Shown one piece after another: positions 1 to 9,372 of a DNA stretch of 64,000 bases (positions are counted from its first letter, which is position 1; the number at the start of each line of letters is the position of its first letter). Source of the DNA: Phytohabitans flavus. GTDB taxonomy: Bacteria; Actinomycetota; Actinomycetes; Mycobacteriales; Micromonosporaceae. Location: contig NZ_AP022870.1 in NCBI RefSeq assembly GCF_011764545.1, positions 2,340,001 through 2,404,000 of the forward strand, in the 5' to 3' direction. The notes beneath the pieces were generated by a model. The model was not told where the DNA came from, searched no databases, and was given only the letters and a program-made list of their open reading frames with translations. The position numbers and the translations under genes are program-made.

Positions 1-1517
1 GCCGCCGTCTCCGTAACAGCTCACGGACACGTAGACGATGTCGGGCCGGTGACCCGCACGTGCTCGTACCCGGTGCCGTAGCGCTCGGCGGTGGCGCGCG
101 GGAAGTTCTGGAGGAGGACGTCCGCCTCCCGCACGAGCGGCCAGAGCACCTCCTCCTGGCCGCGGGCGGACTCGACGTCGACAAGCATCGTGCGCTTGCC
201 ACGGTTGACGTACCCGTGCGCGTCGATCCGGCGCTGCGGAGAGTTGATCTTTATGACCTCGGCGCCGAACTCGCCGAGTATCCGTCCGGCGGTCGGCCCG
301 GCGAGCACCTGCGTCAGGTCGACCACCCGCTTTCCCGCGTACGGCGGCGCACCCGTCGCGGGCCGCAGGGCCGGGCGCCGCGGCGGGGGAGCGTCGAGGG
401 TGGCCAGGACGGCGGCCCGGTCGGCGTCCGGGAGGTGCCTCGGCCACAGTGGAGCCTCGTGCGTGGAGAGCCGTATCGGGCGGCCGGGCATCCAGGTCGG
501 CCCGAGGACCGGGTCGTCCAGGCGGACGACCGCCCGCGTCTCACGGGCGTGGTCGGTCCGCGTCCACTCGGCCGCCGTGCGGACCATGCACAGCGGTACG
601 CCCGCCGCGTTCGCGAGGTCCTCCCACTCCCGCGCGGGCCGCTGGAGGAACAGCGCCGTAAGCCGTTCGCGCAGCTCGGGAGCGAGCGTGGGATCGGCCG
701 CCAGCCGTTGCCGGGACGTGAAGCCCTCGGCGACCCACGACGACTGGCCGGCGGCGTCCAGAAACCAGCTCATGAAGCGCATGCTTCCGCCGATAGGGTC
801 GAACTGCACGTAGCGCCCGTCGGCACACCGGTAGGTGCCACTGCCGTTGGGATCCCGCCGCTTCTCCGGCGGCCGGCCGCGCTCGGCCGGGTACGCGCCG
901 GCGACCCCGATCAGCTCGAACGTCGCGTTGAACAGCGGCACCTCGATCCGCTCACCCCGCCCGGTGCCGTGCCGCTCGGTGAGCGCCGCGACGATCGCGA
1001 GGCAGCCGAGGAACGCGGCGAAGTTGGAGGCCAGCGGAAGCGCGCAGTAGCTCGGGCGGGACCAGTCCCAGTCGTCCGGCGCCTCGTCCCGCCGCGGCCG
1101 GCAGTTGCCGGTCGCGGCGGCGATCACCCCCTCCCACCCCGGCACCGCGGCCCGCGGGTCGCCGGACCCGAAGCCGGGGAGGGAGCAGTACACGAGCGCG
1201 GGGTTGGTGGCCCGTACGGCGTCGGCGCCGAGGCCGAGCCGGTCCATCACACCGGGGCGGAAGTTTTCGACGAGCACGTCGGCCCGCTCGACGATCCGGC
1301 GAGCGATGTCCAGATCGGCTTCCCGCTTCAGGTCGAGCGTGATGCGTCGCTTGCCCCGGTGGAGGAAGGCGGCGCTGGGGTGCTCGCCGGCGGTCGTGCC
1401 CGGCCGGTCGACCCGGATCACGTCCGCGCCGTGGTCGGCGAGGAGCACCGCGGCCAGCGGGCCCGCGACGTGGTGACCGAAGTCGACCACCGAGATGCCG
1501 TCGAGTACACCAGGCAT
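1..1517 (-). CDS. Class III (CaiB/BaiF) CoA-transferase, tandem double-domain, runs off the left edge, one apparent frameshift
   Basis: A family III CoA-transferase moves CoA between carboxylic acids, usually activating a substrate before catabolism. The start ATG is at 1517. Residues 1 to about 385 form one CaiB-like unit (VVDFGHHVAGPLAAVLLADHGADVIRV near the start, VENFRPGV, CSLPGFG). A second unit begins near residue 393 (KRVVDLTQVLAGPTAGRILGEFGAEVIKI is in the same position as the first unit's opening), so this is a fused two-copy enzyme. The frame stops at 21, but one added base near the CCC run at 53-55 restores RPDIVYVSVSCYG, the normal continuation, to the window edge. The start lies 3 bases after the stop of the solute-binding gene, so the two are probably one operon. 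Family assignment is firm; the substrate is unknown. Confidence 0.88.
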
Positions 1518-1520
1518 GGC

Positions 1521-2588
1521 TCAGCCCACCTGCCAGGCGGTCCACTTCTTGGTCACCTCGGCGACGTTCTCCGCCCAGAACTTGTTGTCCTGCCGCACCA
1601 TCGTGCCGCTGCCCGAGGTCAGGAACGGGTTGAAGAGCTTGGCCGACTCCGAGTACGGGATCGTGTTGGGGTCGACGTCGGTGCGGACCGGAGCGTCGCC
1701 GCTCATCGCCGCGTACTTGATCAGCTGGGCCGGTTCGAGAGCGAAGACGATGGCGTCCTCGGCGGCCTTGGCGTGCGGCGCGCCCTTGGGAATGAGCCAG
1801 TTGGCGTAGTCCCAGCTGGTGAAGTCCCACACCGGGGCCATGGTGCCGCCGCTGTCGTTGATGATGCTCAGGCGGTTGCCCGTCGTCAGGGTCATGGTGG
1901 CCTGCTTGCTGACGAGGTTCTGCTGCAACGCCGTGTACGACGGCGCGAAGATGATGTCGGACTTGACGGTGTCGAGCTTCCGCAGCGCCCGCTCGACGTC
2001 GAGTGGGTACAGCTTGTCCGGCGGCACGCCGTCGGCGACGAGAGCGACCTCCAGAGTCCCCTTCGGGTTGGTGTAGATCACCCGCTTGCCGGGGAACGTC
2101 TTGGTGTCGAAGAAGTCGGCGACCTTCGTCGGGACGGTGCCCTTGTACGCGGTGGTGTCGTAGGCGAACTCGCTCGCGAACTTGATGCCCGGCACCGAGC
2201 ACTCGGTGGTCGTGCCCTCCGGCACCAGCGTGGCGGGCATCCTGCTGGTGTCGACCTTCTCGAACAGGGTGCCGCAGTAGGCGTTCGCCAGGTACGAGCC
2301 GGTGTGCACGACGTCCCAGATCGTCTTGCCAGCTTCCACCATCGTCTGTAGCTGGCTGATGTAGGTCGGCGAGCTGACGTTGTCGAACTTCACGCCCGTC
2401 TTCGCCGTGAACGGCTCCTGGATGGACTTGGCCTGCTGGTTCATCGTTTCCCCGCCGATCGTCTGCCAGGCGAGGGTGATCTTGTCGCTCGGTACGGCCC
2501 GCGGCTCTTCGCCAGACGTGGCGGAGCCGCACGCGGTCGTCACCAATATTGTCGCGATGAAGGGGATCAACAGTCTCTGTGTGGACAC
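1521..2588 (-). CDS. ABC transporter extracellular solute-binding lipoprotein (PotD-like), copy 1
   Basis: A 355-residue periplasmic-type binding protein anchored as a lipoprotein. The N-terminus is a lipoprotein signal (hydrophobic stretch LLIPFIATILVTTAC, lipobox VTTAC, Cys at about residue 18). The body matches the spermidine/putrescine-type binding fold (WDVVHTGSYLANAYCG, YNT-like FAYDTTAYKG, WLIPKGAPH). A longer start at 2609 exists, but GTG 2588 is chosen because it matches the start and ribosome-site context (AGGTAGGT) of its paralogue at 5528. No permease lies beside it in the window; it is followed by a CoA-transferase gene. Its promoter carries the same operator as copy 2, so both are probably under the nearby GntR regulator. 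Confidence 0.93.
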   Translation of the reverse strand: MSTQRLLIPFIATILVTTACGSATSGEEPRAVPSDKITLAWQTIGGETMNQQAKSIQEPFTAKTGVKFDNVSSPTYISQLQTMVEAGKTIWDVVHTGSYLANAYCGTLFEKVDTSRMPATLVPEGTTTECSVPGIKFASEFAYDTTAYKGTVPTKVADFFDTKTFPGKRVIYTNPKGTLEVALVADGVPPDKLYPLDVERALRKLDTVKSDIIFAPSYTALQQNLVSKQATMTLTTGNRLSIINDSGGTMAPVWDFTSWDYANWLIPKGAPHAKAAEDAIVFALEPAQLIKYAAMSGDAPVRTDVDPNTIPYSESAKLFNPFLTSGSGTMVRQDNKFWAENVAEVTKKWTAWQVG

Positions 2589-2911
2589 ACGGCACCTACC
2601 TAATTTCAACAGGGGACGCGGCCGGCGGTGCGGGGTTCGCTAGCGGCTCGCGGGAAGGACACCGGGGATGGTTAGCCCGGAACGGTAGACCGAGATTGTC
2701 AGACAGTCAATCATTTCGTCACAGCACTGAAACATAGCTGTCGACCGGAAACCCGTACTGGGCAAGGCGATCGACGCCATCCCGACCGCGAGGTGTCGTC
2801 GCGGGTCTGTGCGCCGACCCAAGCCGAGCCACCTCGGTCTTGTGCGCCTCCACATTTCCGCACCGGCCGTGCCGGGGTTAGCGTCGGGCCGACGCGGAGG
2901 GAGGGCGAGCG
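2589..2911. other. Intergenic region between divergent SBP1 and folD
   Basis: 323 bases with no gene. The SBP1 side holds a block of 39 bases (about 2677-2715, complement) identical to the block upstream of SBP2 at 5399-5437, including the operator. The folD side holds a purine-rich ribosome site (GGAGGGAGGGCG) just before TTG 2912. I saw no other structure. Confidence 0.7.
2677..2715 (-). promoter_or_regulatory. SBP1 promoter with GntR1-type operator (2695-2711)
   Basis: On the minus strand this reads a TTGACT -35 box, a 17-base spacer and TACCGT as -10. The near-palindrome ATTGACTGTCTGACAAT overlaps the -35 and spacer, a typical repressor position. All 39 bases are identical to the SBP2 promoter. 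Box assignment is by eye. Confidence 0.7.
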
Positions 2912-3760
2912 TTGAGCGCGACCATCATCGACGGAGCGGCCGTGGCCCGCAGGATCCGGGCCGAGGCGGCCGCCGGCGTGGCCACGCTCGACCGGCCGCC
3001 CGGCCTGGCCACGATCCTGGTCGGCGACGACCCGGCGTCGGCCGTGTACGTGCGCAACAAGCGCCGCCTCTGTGTCGAGGCGGGCATGCGCGACCTGCAC
3101 CGCCACCTCGACGGCGACGTCACCGAGGTCGACCTCGCGGCGGTTCTCGACGAGCTGGCGCAGGACGAGGCGGTGACCGGCATCCTTCTCCAGCTGCCGC
3201 TGCCGCCCCACCTGGACGCCGCCTCCCTGATCGCGCGGATCCCGCCCGAGAAGGACGTCGACGGCCTGACCGAGGCGAGTGCCGGCCGTCTCGCCCTGGG
3301 CCGCCCGGGGCTGCGTCCCTGTACCCCGGCGGGCGTGCTGGCCCTGCTCGACGCGTACCAGGTGAAGCTGGCCGGCGCCGAGGCGGTCGTCGTCGGCCGG
3401 TCGGACCTCGTCGGCCGCCCCATGGCGGCGCTGCTGCTGCGCCGCGACGCGACCGTGACGGTCTGCCACTCGCGCACCCGCGACCTGGAGGCCGTCTGCC
3501 GGCGGGCCGACGTGCTGGTCGTCGCCGCCGGCCGACCCGGCCTGGTCGGCGCCGGCGCGGTCAAGCCCGGCGCCAGTGTCATCGACGTGGGGATCCACCG
3601 CGGGCCGGACGGCCTGCGCGGCGACGTGGACTTCGAGGCCGTACGGGCCGTGGCCGGGGCGGTGACCCCGGTGCCCGGCGGTGTCGGGCCGATGACCATC
3701 GCGATGCTGCTGGCCAACACGGTCACGGCGGCCCGCCGCCTGGGCCAGCCCGGCCACTAG
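2912..3760 (+). CDS. folD: Bifunctional methylenetetrahydrofolate dehydrogenase/methenyltetrahydrofolate cyclohydrolase
   Basis: A 282-residue cytosolic enzyme converting 5,10-methylene-THF to 10-formyl-THF in two steps. The length fits FolD (about 280-300). Visible motifs are ATILVGDDPASAVYVRNK, the pocket GILLQLPLP, PEKDVDGLT, CTPAGVLALL, the nucleotide-site VVVGRSDLVGRPMAALL, and the C-terminal PVPGGVGPMTIAMLL. The initiator TTG at 2912 is supported by a strong upstream ribosome site and full family length. It is a single gene between SBP1 (divergent) and the adenosine kinase (convergent). With the HMT-MTHFR fusion and MetE-like gene downstream, it fits a module that oxidises methyl groups carried on THF; that role is inference. 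Confidence 0.95.
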   Translation: MSATIIDGAAVARRIRAEAAAGVATLDRPPGLATILVGDDPASAVYVRNKRRLCVEAGMRDLHRHLDGDVTEVDLAAVLDELAQDEAVTGILLQLPLPPHLDAASLIARIPPEKDVDGLTEASAGRLALGRPGLRPCTPAGVLALLDAYQVKLAGAEAVVVGRSDLVGRPMAALLLRRDATVTVCHSRTRDLEAVCRRADVLVVAAGRPGLVGAGAVKPGASVIDVGIHRGPDGLRGDVDFEAVRAVAGAVTPVPGGVGPMTIAMLLANTVTAARRLGQPGH

Positions 3761-4167
3761 AGATCTTGGGGCCAAGTTGGGCCTCGGCGTCATGTCGCGG
3801 ATAAAGATCCAAAACCAGGGAGATTGAGCTACCGCGACGTCCGCTGTGGTCCGGACCGTCGCTCCCGCGGCCTCACCCTTCGCGGTTGGGCAAGCCCACC
3901 CCTCGGGTCGTGGTCGGTCGACCGCGACCTTCGCCGCCGGGTCCGCTCTGGGCACCTACCTCCTTGCTCCTCGGCCGGCGGCGGTGGCGGGTGGGGGTTG
4001 GGCTTGGACCGCGGACGTGGCAGCGGAGGTCGGGGGTTTCGGCGAGCGCCAGCGAGCCGCCGACCTGCGCGGTGCCCGCGGGAGCATACGGTCAGCGACT
4101 GGCGCGGACCGGGGCAAATATCGATCTTAAGAAATTGAATGTGACCCCGACCCTGGAAGATCTTTGG
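3761..4167. repeat. Intergenic repeat region: repeat A copy 1 (3826-3890) plus element B (about 3991-4132)
   Basis: 407 bases between two convergent genes, no gene. From about 3782 it matches 29315 onward: a leader containing GCGGATAAAGATCC, repeat A (GAGCTACCGCGACGTCCGC start), then a GGTCGTGG-type inverted repeat. A second block (element B, about 140 bases ending in GATCTTAAGA) matches 29626-29762 with few differences. This is a dispersed two-part intergenic element, not coding. Confidence 0.75.
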
Positions 4168-5142
4168 TCAGGGCAGGAACGGGCGGACGTCGGCCGCGGC
4201 CTCGGCGCCGTAGGCGTCGGCCAGGCGGTCGAGCAGGTTGCCGCGGTCGGTGGGGTGCTCCTGGGCGCCGGGCGTCTCCAGCGCGATGACGGCCAGGGCG
4301 CAGCCGAGCTGGGCCGCCCGCTCGTCGCCGAGGCCCCACTGACAGCCGGCCAGGAAGCCGGCCCGGAAGGCGTCGCCGCCCCCGGTCGGGTCGGTCGGCG
4401 TACGGGGCTTGGGCGGCCGGACGACCGTCGGCTCGGCGCCGCCGCGGGTGACCGTGACGCCCCGCTCGCCCAACGTGGTCACCACGACCGACACCCGGCG
4501 CGCGAGCTCGACCGGCGACCAGCCCGCCTTGTGTTCGAGGAGCCGGCGTTCGTACTCGTTGCCGAACAGGAACTCGGCGCCGTCCACGAGGGCACGCACC
4601 TCCTCGCCGCTCAGCCGGGCCAGCTGCTGGGACGGGTCGGCGGCGAACCGGTAGCCCCGTGCGCGGCACTCCGAGGTGTGGTGCAGCATCGCCGCCGGGA
4701 CGTTCGGCGCGACGACCACGAGCGGCGTCCCGCCGACCCGGTCGACCACCGGCGCCAGCTCGATCGTGCGGGACTCGACCATCGCTCCACTGTAGAACGA
4801 CGCGATCTGCTTGCGGGCGTTGTCGGTCGTGCACAGGTACCGGGCGGTGCGCCGGGTCGTGGAGACGTGCAGGAATCCGGTGTCGACGCCGTGCGCGCGC
4901 AGCCAGTCGTCGTACTCGCCGAAGTCGGTGCCGACCGAGCCGACGAGCACCGGCCCCAGCCCGAGCCAGCCGAGGTTGAACGCGATGTTCGCACCTGACC
5001 CACCCCGGCGGATCTCGAGCTCGTCGACCAGGAAGGAGAGCGAGAGCGCCTCGGCGTGCTCTGGCAGCAACTGGTCGGCGAAGCTGCCCGAGAACACCAT
5101 GCGGTAGTCCTGGGCGATCGAGCCCGTCACGATGAGCGTCAT
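4168..5142 (-). CDS. adoK: Adenosine kinase, actinobacterial PfkB type
   Basis: A 324-residue PfkB-family kinase that phosphorylates adenosine to AMP. It follows the mycobacterial AdoK pattern almost throughout: MTLIVTGSIAQDY, FADQLLPEHAEALSLSFLVDEL, RYLCTTDNARKQIASFYSGAM, FAADPSQQLARLSGEE, and the ATP/catalytic motif DPTGGGDAFRAGF, whose Asp is the base. The length also agrees (324). ATG 5142 is chosen because it gives this exact N-terminus; longer in-frame starts only add a non-family leader. It stands alone, convergent with folD. Adenosine is released when S-adenosylhomocysteine is hydrolysed, so the enzyme fits beside the methyl-transfer genes of this island; that link is inference. Confidence 0.95.
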   Translation of the reverse strand: MTLIVTGSIAQDYRMVFSGSFADQLLPEHAEALSLSFLVDELEIRRGGSGANIAFNLGWLGLGPVLVGSVGTDFGEYDDWLRAHGVDTGFLHVSTTRRTARYLCTTDNARKQIASFYSGAMVESRTIELAPVVDRVGGTPLVVVAPNVPAAMLHHTSECRARGYRFAADPSQQLARLSGEEVRALVDGAEFLFGNEYERRLLEHKAGWSPVELARRVSVVVTTLGERGVTVTRGGAEPTVVRPPKPRTPTDPTGGGDAFRAGFLAGCQWGLGDERAAQLGCALAVIALETPGAQEHPTDRGNLLDRLADAYGAEAAADVRPFLP

Positions 5143-5527
5143 CCCCGCAGCATCCCAGCCCGGACCGCGCACGGGCACCGTGCGAAGGTCCAATAGCCGG
5201 GCCGGGTTCGTTGTGGTGAAGCACAAGGCGCGGAGGCTAGTCCCACCGCCCTCGGTATGGAATGTGGTGGCGCACCAGACCGGGGTGGCGTGTTTTGGGT
5301 TGGCGCACAGATCGGGTCTCGCCGTTGCCGACAATGCTGGTCCGGATGCCTTGTGCGATGCGGTATCCGGCCCGCCAGAGCCATTTCGGGTCTGTTAAGA
5401 AATGATTGACTGTCTGACAATCTCGGTCTACCGTTCCCGGCAATCCCGTCCCCGGCGTCCACCCCCTGCGGACCGGTGGTGGCCCCGCGCCGCCGGCATT
5501 TTCCCCCGTCGAAGGTGAGGTAGGTCC
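5143..5527. other. Intergenic region between divergent adoK and SBP2
   Basis: 385 bases without a supported gene. Bases 5399-5437 are the SBP2 promoter and operator block. The ribosome site GAGGTAGGT lies just before GTG 5528. I see nothing recognisable in 5143-5398. Confidence 0.6.
5399..5437 (+). promoter_or_regulatory. SBP2 promoter with GntR1-type operator (5405-5421)
   Basis: TTGACT (5406-5411), 17 bases, TACCGT (5429-5434). The palindrome-like ATTGACTGTCTGACAAT at 5405-5421 overlaps the -35 box. Identical over 39 bases to the SBP1 promoter and, over GACTGTCNGACAATC, to the site at 15579 beside the GntR gene. Confidence 0.7.
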
Positions 5528-6592
5528 GTGTCCCCTCAGAGACTTTTGGCCCCATTGGTGGCGACGATATTGGTGACGACCGCCTGCGGCTCCTCGTCGG
5601 GCGCAGCACCGGAGGCCGTGCCGAGCGACAAGATCACCATCACCTGGCAGTCCACCGGCGGTGAGGCGCAGAAGCAGGAGGCCGAGGCCCTCCAGGGGCC
5701 GTTCACGGCGAAGACCGGGGTGAAGTTCAACAACGTCACCTCGCTCAGCTACATCAGCCAGGTGCAGACGATGGTGAAGTCCGGCAAGACGGTCTGGGAC
5801 GTCGTGCACACCGGCTCGTACCTGGCCAAGGCGTACTGCGGCACCCTGTTCGAGAAGATAGACATGTCGCGGATGCCCGCCACGCAGGTGCCGGAGGGCA
5901 CGACCACCGAGTGCTCCGTGCCCGGCACCAAGTTCGCCACCGAGTTCGCTTACAACACGACCGCGTACAAGGGCAACGTCCCGACGAAGATCAACGACTT
6001 CTTCGACACCAAGACGTTCCCCGGAAAGCGGGTCTTCTACAACAACCCGAAGGGCATCCTGGAGGCGGCCCTCGTCGCCGACGGCGTCGCTCCGGAGCAG
6101 CTCTACCCGCTGGACGTCGACCGCGCGCTCAAGAAGCTCGGCACGATCAAGTCCGACATCATCTTCGCGCCCTCGTACACGGCCTTCCAGCAGAACCTTG
6201 TCGACAAGCAGGCGACCATGGCCCTCGGGCTGAACGGCCGCCTGCACATCACCAACGAAAGCGGCGGCACCATGGCCCCGGTCTGGGACTTCACCAGCTG
6301 GGACTACACCGCCTGGCTCATCCCCAAGGGCGCGCCGAACGCCAAGGCCGCGGAGGAAGCGGTCGCCTTCGCGCTCGAACCGGAGCAGCTGATCAAGTTC
6401 TGCGCGATGAACGGTCTGACGCCAGTCCGTACTGACATCGACCTGAACAAGATCCCGTTCACCGAGACGGCCAAAGTCTTCAACCCCTTCCTGGGCTCCG
6501 ACCGCGGCCGGCAGGCGCGGCAGGACAACACCTTCTGGGCGGAGAACATCGCCGAGGTGACCAAGAAGTGGACCGCTTGGCAGGTGGGCTGA
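5528..6592 (+). CDS. ABC transporter extracellular solute-binding lipoprotein (PotD-like), copy 2
   Basis: A 354-residue binding lipoprotein, paralogue of copy 1 over its whole length (shared VPSDKIT, WDVVHTGSYLAKAYCGTLFEK, TFPGKRV, YPLDV, KLGTIKSDIIFAPSYTA, WDFTSWDY, KKWTAWQVG). The lipobox is VTTAC. GTG 5528 is the only start that keeps the signal peptide and has a ribosome site in front. It is the first gene of an importer operon: permease, permease and ATPase follow with a 2-base gap or overlaps. The ligand is unknown; the transporter class covers polyamines, iron and other small organic compounds. Confidence 0.95.
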   Translation: MSPQRLLAPLVATILVTTACGSSSGAAPEAVPSDKITITWQSTGGEAQKQEAEALQGPFTAKTGVKFNNVTSLSYISQVQTMVKSGKTVWDVVHTGSYLAKAYCGTLFEKIDMSRMPATQVPEGTTTECSVPGTKFATEFAYNTTAYKGNVPTKINDFFDTKTFPGKRVFYNNPKGILEAALVADGVAPEQLYPLDVDRALKKLGTIKSDIIFAPSYTAFQQNLVDKQATMALGLNGRLHITNESGGTMAPVWDFTSWDYTAWLIPKGAPNAKAAEEAVAFALEPEQLIKFCAMNGLTPVRTDIDLNKIPFTETAKVFNPFLGSDRGRQARQDNTFWAENIAEVTKKWTAWQVG

Positions 6593-6594
6593 CC

Positions 6595-7500
6595 GTGACC
6601 GCCGCACCTGAGGTGGGCGTGCGGCCCACACCCGTACGGCGGGACGGGGCGCGATGGGTGGCCTCTCGCGCGGCCACCCTCGTGCTCCTGATCCCGGCCG
6701 TCGTCGCCTTCTGCGTGTTGTTCCTGTACCCGCTCGCCCGCATGATCCAGGTCAGCCTCACCGAGCCGACGACAGGATTCGACAACTACGTCAGCCTGTT
6801 CACCGACGGCTACACCGTCCGGGTGATGGTCCGCACCATCTGGGTGGCGCTGCTCGTGGCCCTCATCGACATCCTCATGGCGTTTCCGTACGCGTACGCC
6901 ATGACGGTGTCGGGCCGGCGGATGCGGGCGGTGCTCTTCACGATCGTGCTCATCCCGTTCTGGACCAGCGCGATCGCCAAGAACTTCGCCTGGCTGATCC
7001 TGTTCCAGCGCGACGGCCTGCTCGACCGCGCGTTCGGGGTGTCGCTGCTCGGCACGACGCCGGCCGTGGTGATCGCGATGTCGCAGGTGCTGCTCCCGTT
7101 CGCGGTCCTGCCCCTGTACGCGAGGCTGGACCAGATCGACCGCCGGCTGCTCGACGCCGCGCAGGGCCTCGGCGCGACCCGGGCCGGGGCGTTCCGCAGC
7201 ATCTACCTCCCGCTGTCGGTGCCGGGCATCGCCGCGGCGGCGACCCTGACGTTCATCCTGTCGCTCGGGTTCTACGTCACCCCGGCGATGCTCGGGTCGA
7301 CCCAGCAAACGCTGATCGCGCAGCTCATCATGATTCGCGTACAGCAGGTGCTGGACTTCGCCGGCGCGAACGCGATCGGCATCCTCCTGCTTGTCGTCAC
7401 CCTCGCCATGCTCGGCCTGAGCCGGCAGCTCTCCGCCCGGCGCGGCGGCGGTGCGCGGGGCGGCAAGGGTCTGGCCCAGACGATGGGTGGTGACTCGTGA
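6595..7500 (+). CDS. ABC transporter permease 1 (PotB-like)
   Basis: A 301-residue inner-membrane subunit of the importer. Hydrophobic segments begin at about residue 25 (LVLLIPAVVAFCVLFLYPLARMI), and the EAA-type cytoplasmic loop that docks the ATPase is visible as DAAQGLGATRAGAFRSIYLPLSVPGI. GTG 6595 lies 2 bases after the SBP stop; an ATG at 6568 would overlap the SBP gene and is less likely. It pairs with the next permease. Confidence 0.93.
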   Translation: MTAAPEVGVRPTPVRRDGARWVASRAATLVLLIPAVVAFCVLFLYPLARMIQVSLTEPTTGFDNYVSLFTDGYTVRVMVRTIWVALLVALIDILMAFPYAYAMTVSGRRMRAVLFTIVLIPFWTSAIAKNFAWLILFQRDGLLDRAFGVSLLGTTPAVVIAMSQVLLPFAVLPLYARLDQIDRRLLDAAQGLGATRAGAFRSIYLPLSVPGIAAAATLTFILSLGFYVTPAMLGSTQQTLIAQLIMIRVQQVLDFAGANAIGILLLVVTLAMLGLSRQLSARRGGGARGGKGLAQTMGGDS

Positions 7501-8297
7501 AAGCCAGCCGGTCGTCCCTGTACGCCGTCGTGTTCCTCATCGCGCTGCTCGTCACCGTGCCGACGCTGTTCCTGATCCCGATGAGCCTGTCGAGCGGCAC
7601 CACGTTCCAGTTTCCGCCGCCCGGATGGTCCGGCCGCTGGTACAAGAACCTCGTCGAGGAACCGGAGTGGCGTGCCGCGGCCGTGACATCGCTCAAGGTC
7701 GCGGCCATGGTCACGCCGCTCGCGCTCGTCATCGGCACGTGCGCCGCGTTCGGGCTGCTCCGCCTGGGCCGGCGGCTGCGCACCGCCGGGCTCACCACGC
7801 TGATATCGCCGCTCGTGGTGCCGCACATCCTGCTGGCGCTGGCCATCTACGGCACGTTCCTCAAGCTCGACCTTAGCGGTACCTTGCAGGGTCTGGTCCT
7901 CGGCCAGACCGCGCTCGCGGTGCCGTTCGTCCTGATCCCCGTGCTGACCCGGCTCCAGGGTTACGACAAGTCGATGACGTCGGCGGCCCTGAGCCTGGGC
8001 GCCCCGCCGTTCACCGCCTTCCGGACCGTGACGCTTCCCCTCATCCTCCCGGGGATCGTCGCCGGTGGCGTGTTCGCGTTCGTCGCCTCCTTCGACGAGC
8101 TCGTCATCGCCCTGCTCCTACAGGGGCCGGGCGCCACCACCCTCCCGGTCCAGATGTTCAACAGCGTCACCGAAGAAGCCAACCCGACGATCTCGGCCGC
8201 GTCGACGATCCTCGTCGTGGTCGTAAGCCTGGTCATCCTGTTGGTACAGCTCGGCTGGATCCGTACGGACCAAAAGGCAGGAATTCATGGGCAATGA
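7497..8297 (+). CDS. ABC transporter permease 2 (PotC-like)
   Basis: A 266-residue inner-membrane subunit. It opens with a membrane segment (YAVVFLIALLVTVPTLFLIPMS), and its docking loop is SAALSLGAPPFTAFRTVTLPLILPGI. GTG 7497 overlaps the previous stop by four bases (GTGA), a translational-coupling arrangement. Six or so membrane segments are expected for the family. Confidence 0.93.
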   Translation: MKASRSSLYAVVFLIALLVTVPTLFLIPMSLSSGTTFQFPPPGWSGRWYKNLVEEPEWRAAAVTSLKVAAMVTPLALVIGTCAAFGLLRLGRRLRTAGLTTLISPLVVPHILLALAIYGTFLKLDLSGTLQGLVLGQTALAVPFVLIPVLTRLQGYDKSMTSAALSLGAPPFTAFRTVTLPLILPGIVAGGVFAFVASFDELVIALLLQGPGATTLPVQMFNSVTEEANPTISAASTILVVVVSLVILLVQLGWIRTDQKAGIHGQ

Positions 8298-9372
8298 GAG
8301 CCGCACCGGTCACATCGAGATCCGCAAGCTGCGCAAGCGGTACGGACCGCACGACGAGCCAGCCGTGGACGACATCGACCTCACCATCGAGTCGGGGGAG
8401 TTCATCACGCTGCTCGGGCCCAGCGGGTCGGGCAAGACCACCACACTCAACATGATCGCGGGCTTCGTGCAGCCGACGTCCGGGACGATTCGGCTCAACG
8501 ATCGCGACCTCGCCGAGGTGCCGACGCACAAGCGCAACTTCGGCATGGTGTTCCAGAACTATGCGCTGTTCCCGCACATGACGGTCTTCGACAACGTGGC
8601 GTACCCGTTGCGGCAGCGGCGGCTCCCGCGCGAGAAGATGCGCACGCTGGTGGGCGACATCCTCGCCCTGTTCGGCCTCGGCGGGATGGAGTCCCGCAAG
8701 CCGGACCAGCTCTCTGGCGGGCAGCAGCAGCGGGTGGCGCTCGCCCGTGCGGTGGTGTTCTCACCGGCGGTGCTGCTGCTCGACGAACCGTTGGGCGCGC
8801 TCGACCGGAAGCTGCGCCAGTCGCTACAGGCCGAGGTGAAGAGGCTGCACCGCGACCTGGGGCTGACCTTCGTCTTCGTCACCCACGACCAGGACGAGGC
8901 GATGTTCCTCTCCGACACGATCGCGGTGTTCAACAAGGGCCGGGTCGAACGGGTGGGGACTCCCGGCGAGCTCTACGACGACCCGGGCACGCTGTTCGTC
9001 GCGGGCTTCCTCGGCGAGGCGAACGTGTTCGCCGGCTCGCTCGTCGATCCGACCACCTACCTCTGGATGGACCGGAAGTGGCGGGTCGCGGGCCCTGAGC
9101 GCGCCGGCGACACGGTATTGGTCGTCCGGCCGGAGAAGGTGCGGGTATTCGACCTGGAGTCCGTGCCCGAGGGTTGGAACTCCACACCCGCCGTGGTGAC
9201 CGACCGGTCGCACCTGGGCGCCGTGTGCAAAGTGGACATGACGTTTCCGGACGGGTCCACGGGATCGGCGACCATGCCGACCGACGCGGCCGTGACGGTA
9301 CGGCCGGGGGAGTCGGTGCTGGCCGCCTGGGAGCCGGGTGCGCAGGCGTTCGTCCTGCCGGAGCAGGCATGA
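8287..9372 (+). CDS. ABC transporter ATP-binding protein (PotA-like)
   Basis: A 361-residue ATPase of the importer. The Walker A (LLGPSGSGKTTT, residues about 42-53), the signature LSGGQQQRVALARA, Walker B LLLDEPLGALD and the switch His in VTHDQDEAM are all intact. The C-terminal 110 residues form the TOBE-type regulatory domain (VVRPEKVRVF). ATG 8287 overlaps the permease end by 11 bases. This should be a working import system. Confidence 0.95.
   Translation: MGNESRTGHIEIRKLRKRYGPHDEPAVDDIDLTIESGEFITLLGPSGSGKTTTLNMIAGFVQPTSGTIRLNDRDLAEVPTHKRNFGMVFQNYALFPHMTVFDNVAYPLRQRRLPREKMRTLVGDILALFGLGGMESRKPDQLSGGQQQRVALARAVVFSPAVLLLDEPLGALDRKLRQSLQAEVKRLHRDLGLTFVFVTHDQDEAMFLSDTIAVFNKGRVERVGTPGELYDDPGTLFVAGFLGEANVFAGSLVDPTTYLWMDRKWRVAGPERAGDTVLVVRPEKVRVFDLESVPEGWNSTPAVVTDRSHLGAVCKVDMTFPDGSTGSATMPTDAAVTVRPGESVLAAWEPGAQAFVLPEQA

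Noticed and set aside
60..2351. Long plus-strand open frame opposite the CoA-transferase and SBP1 genes
   Set aside because: High GC leaves few stops; its translation is Arg/Pro-rich with no family pattern and it lies opposite two genes with clear motifs.
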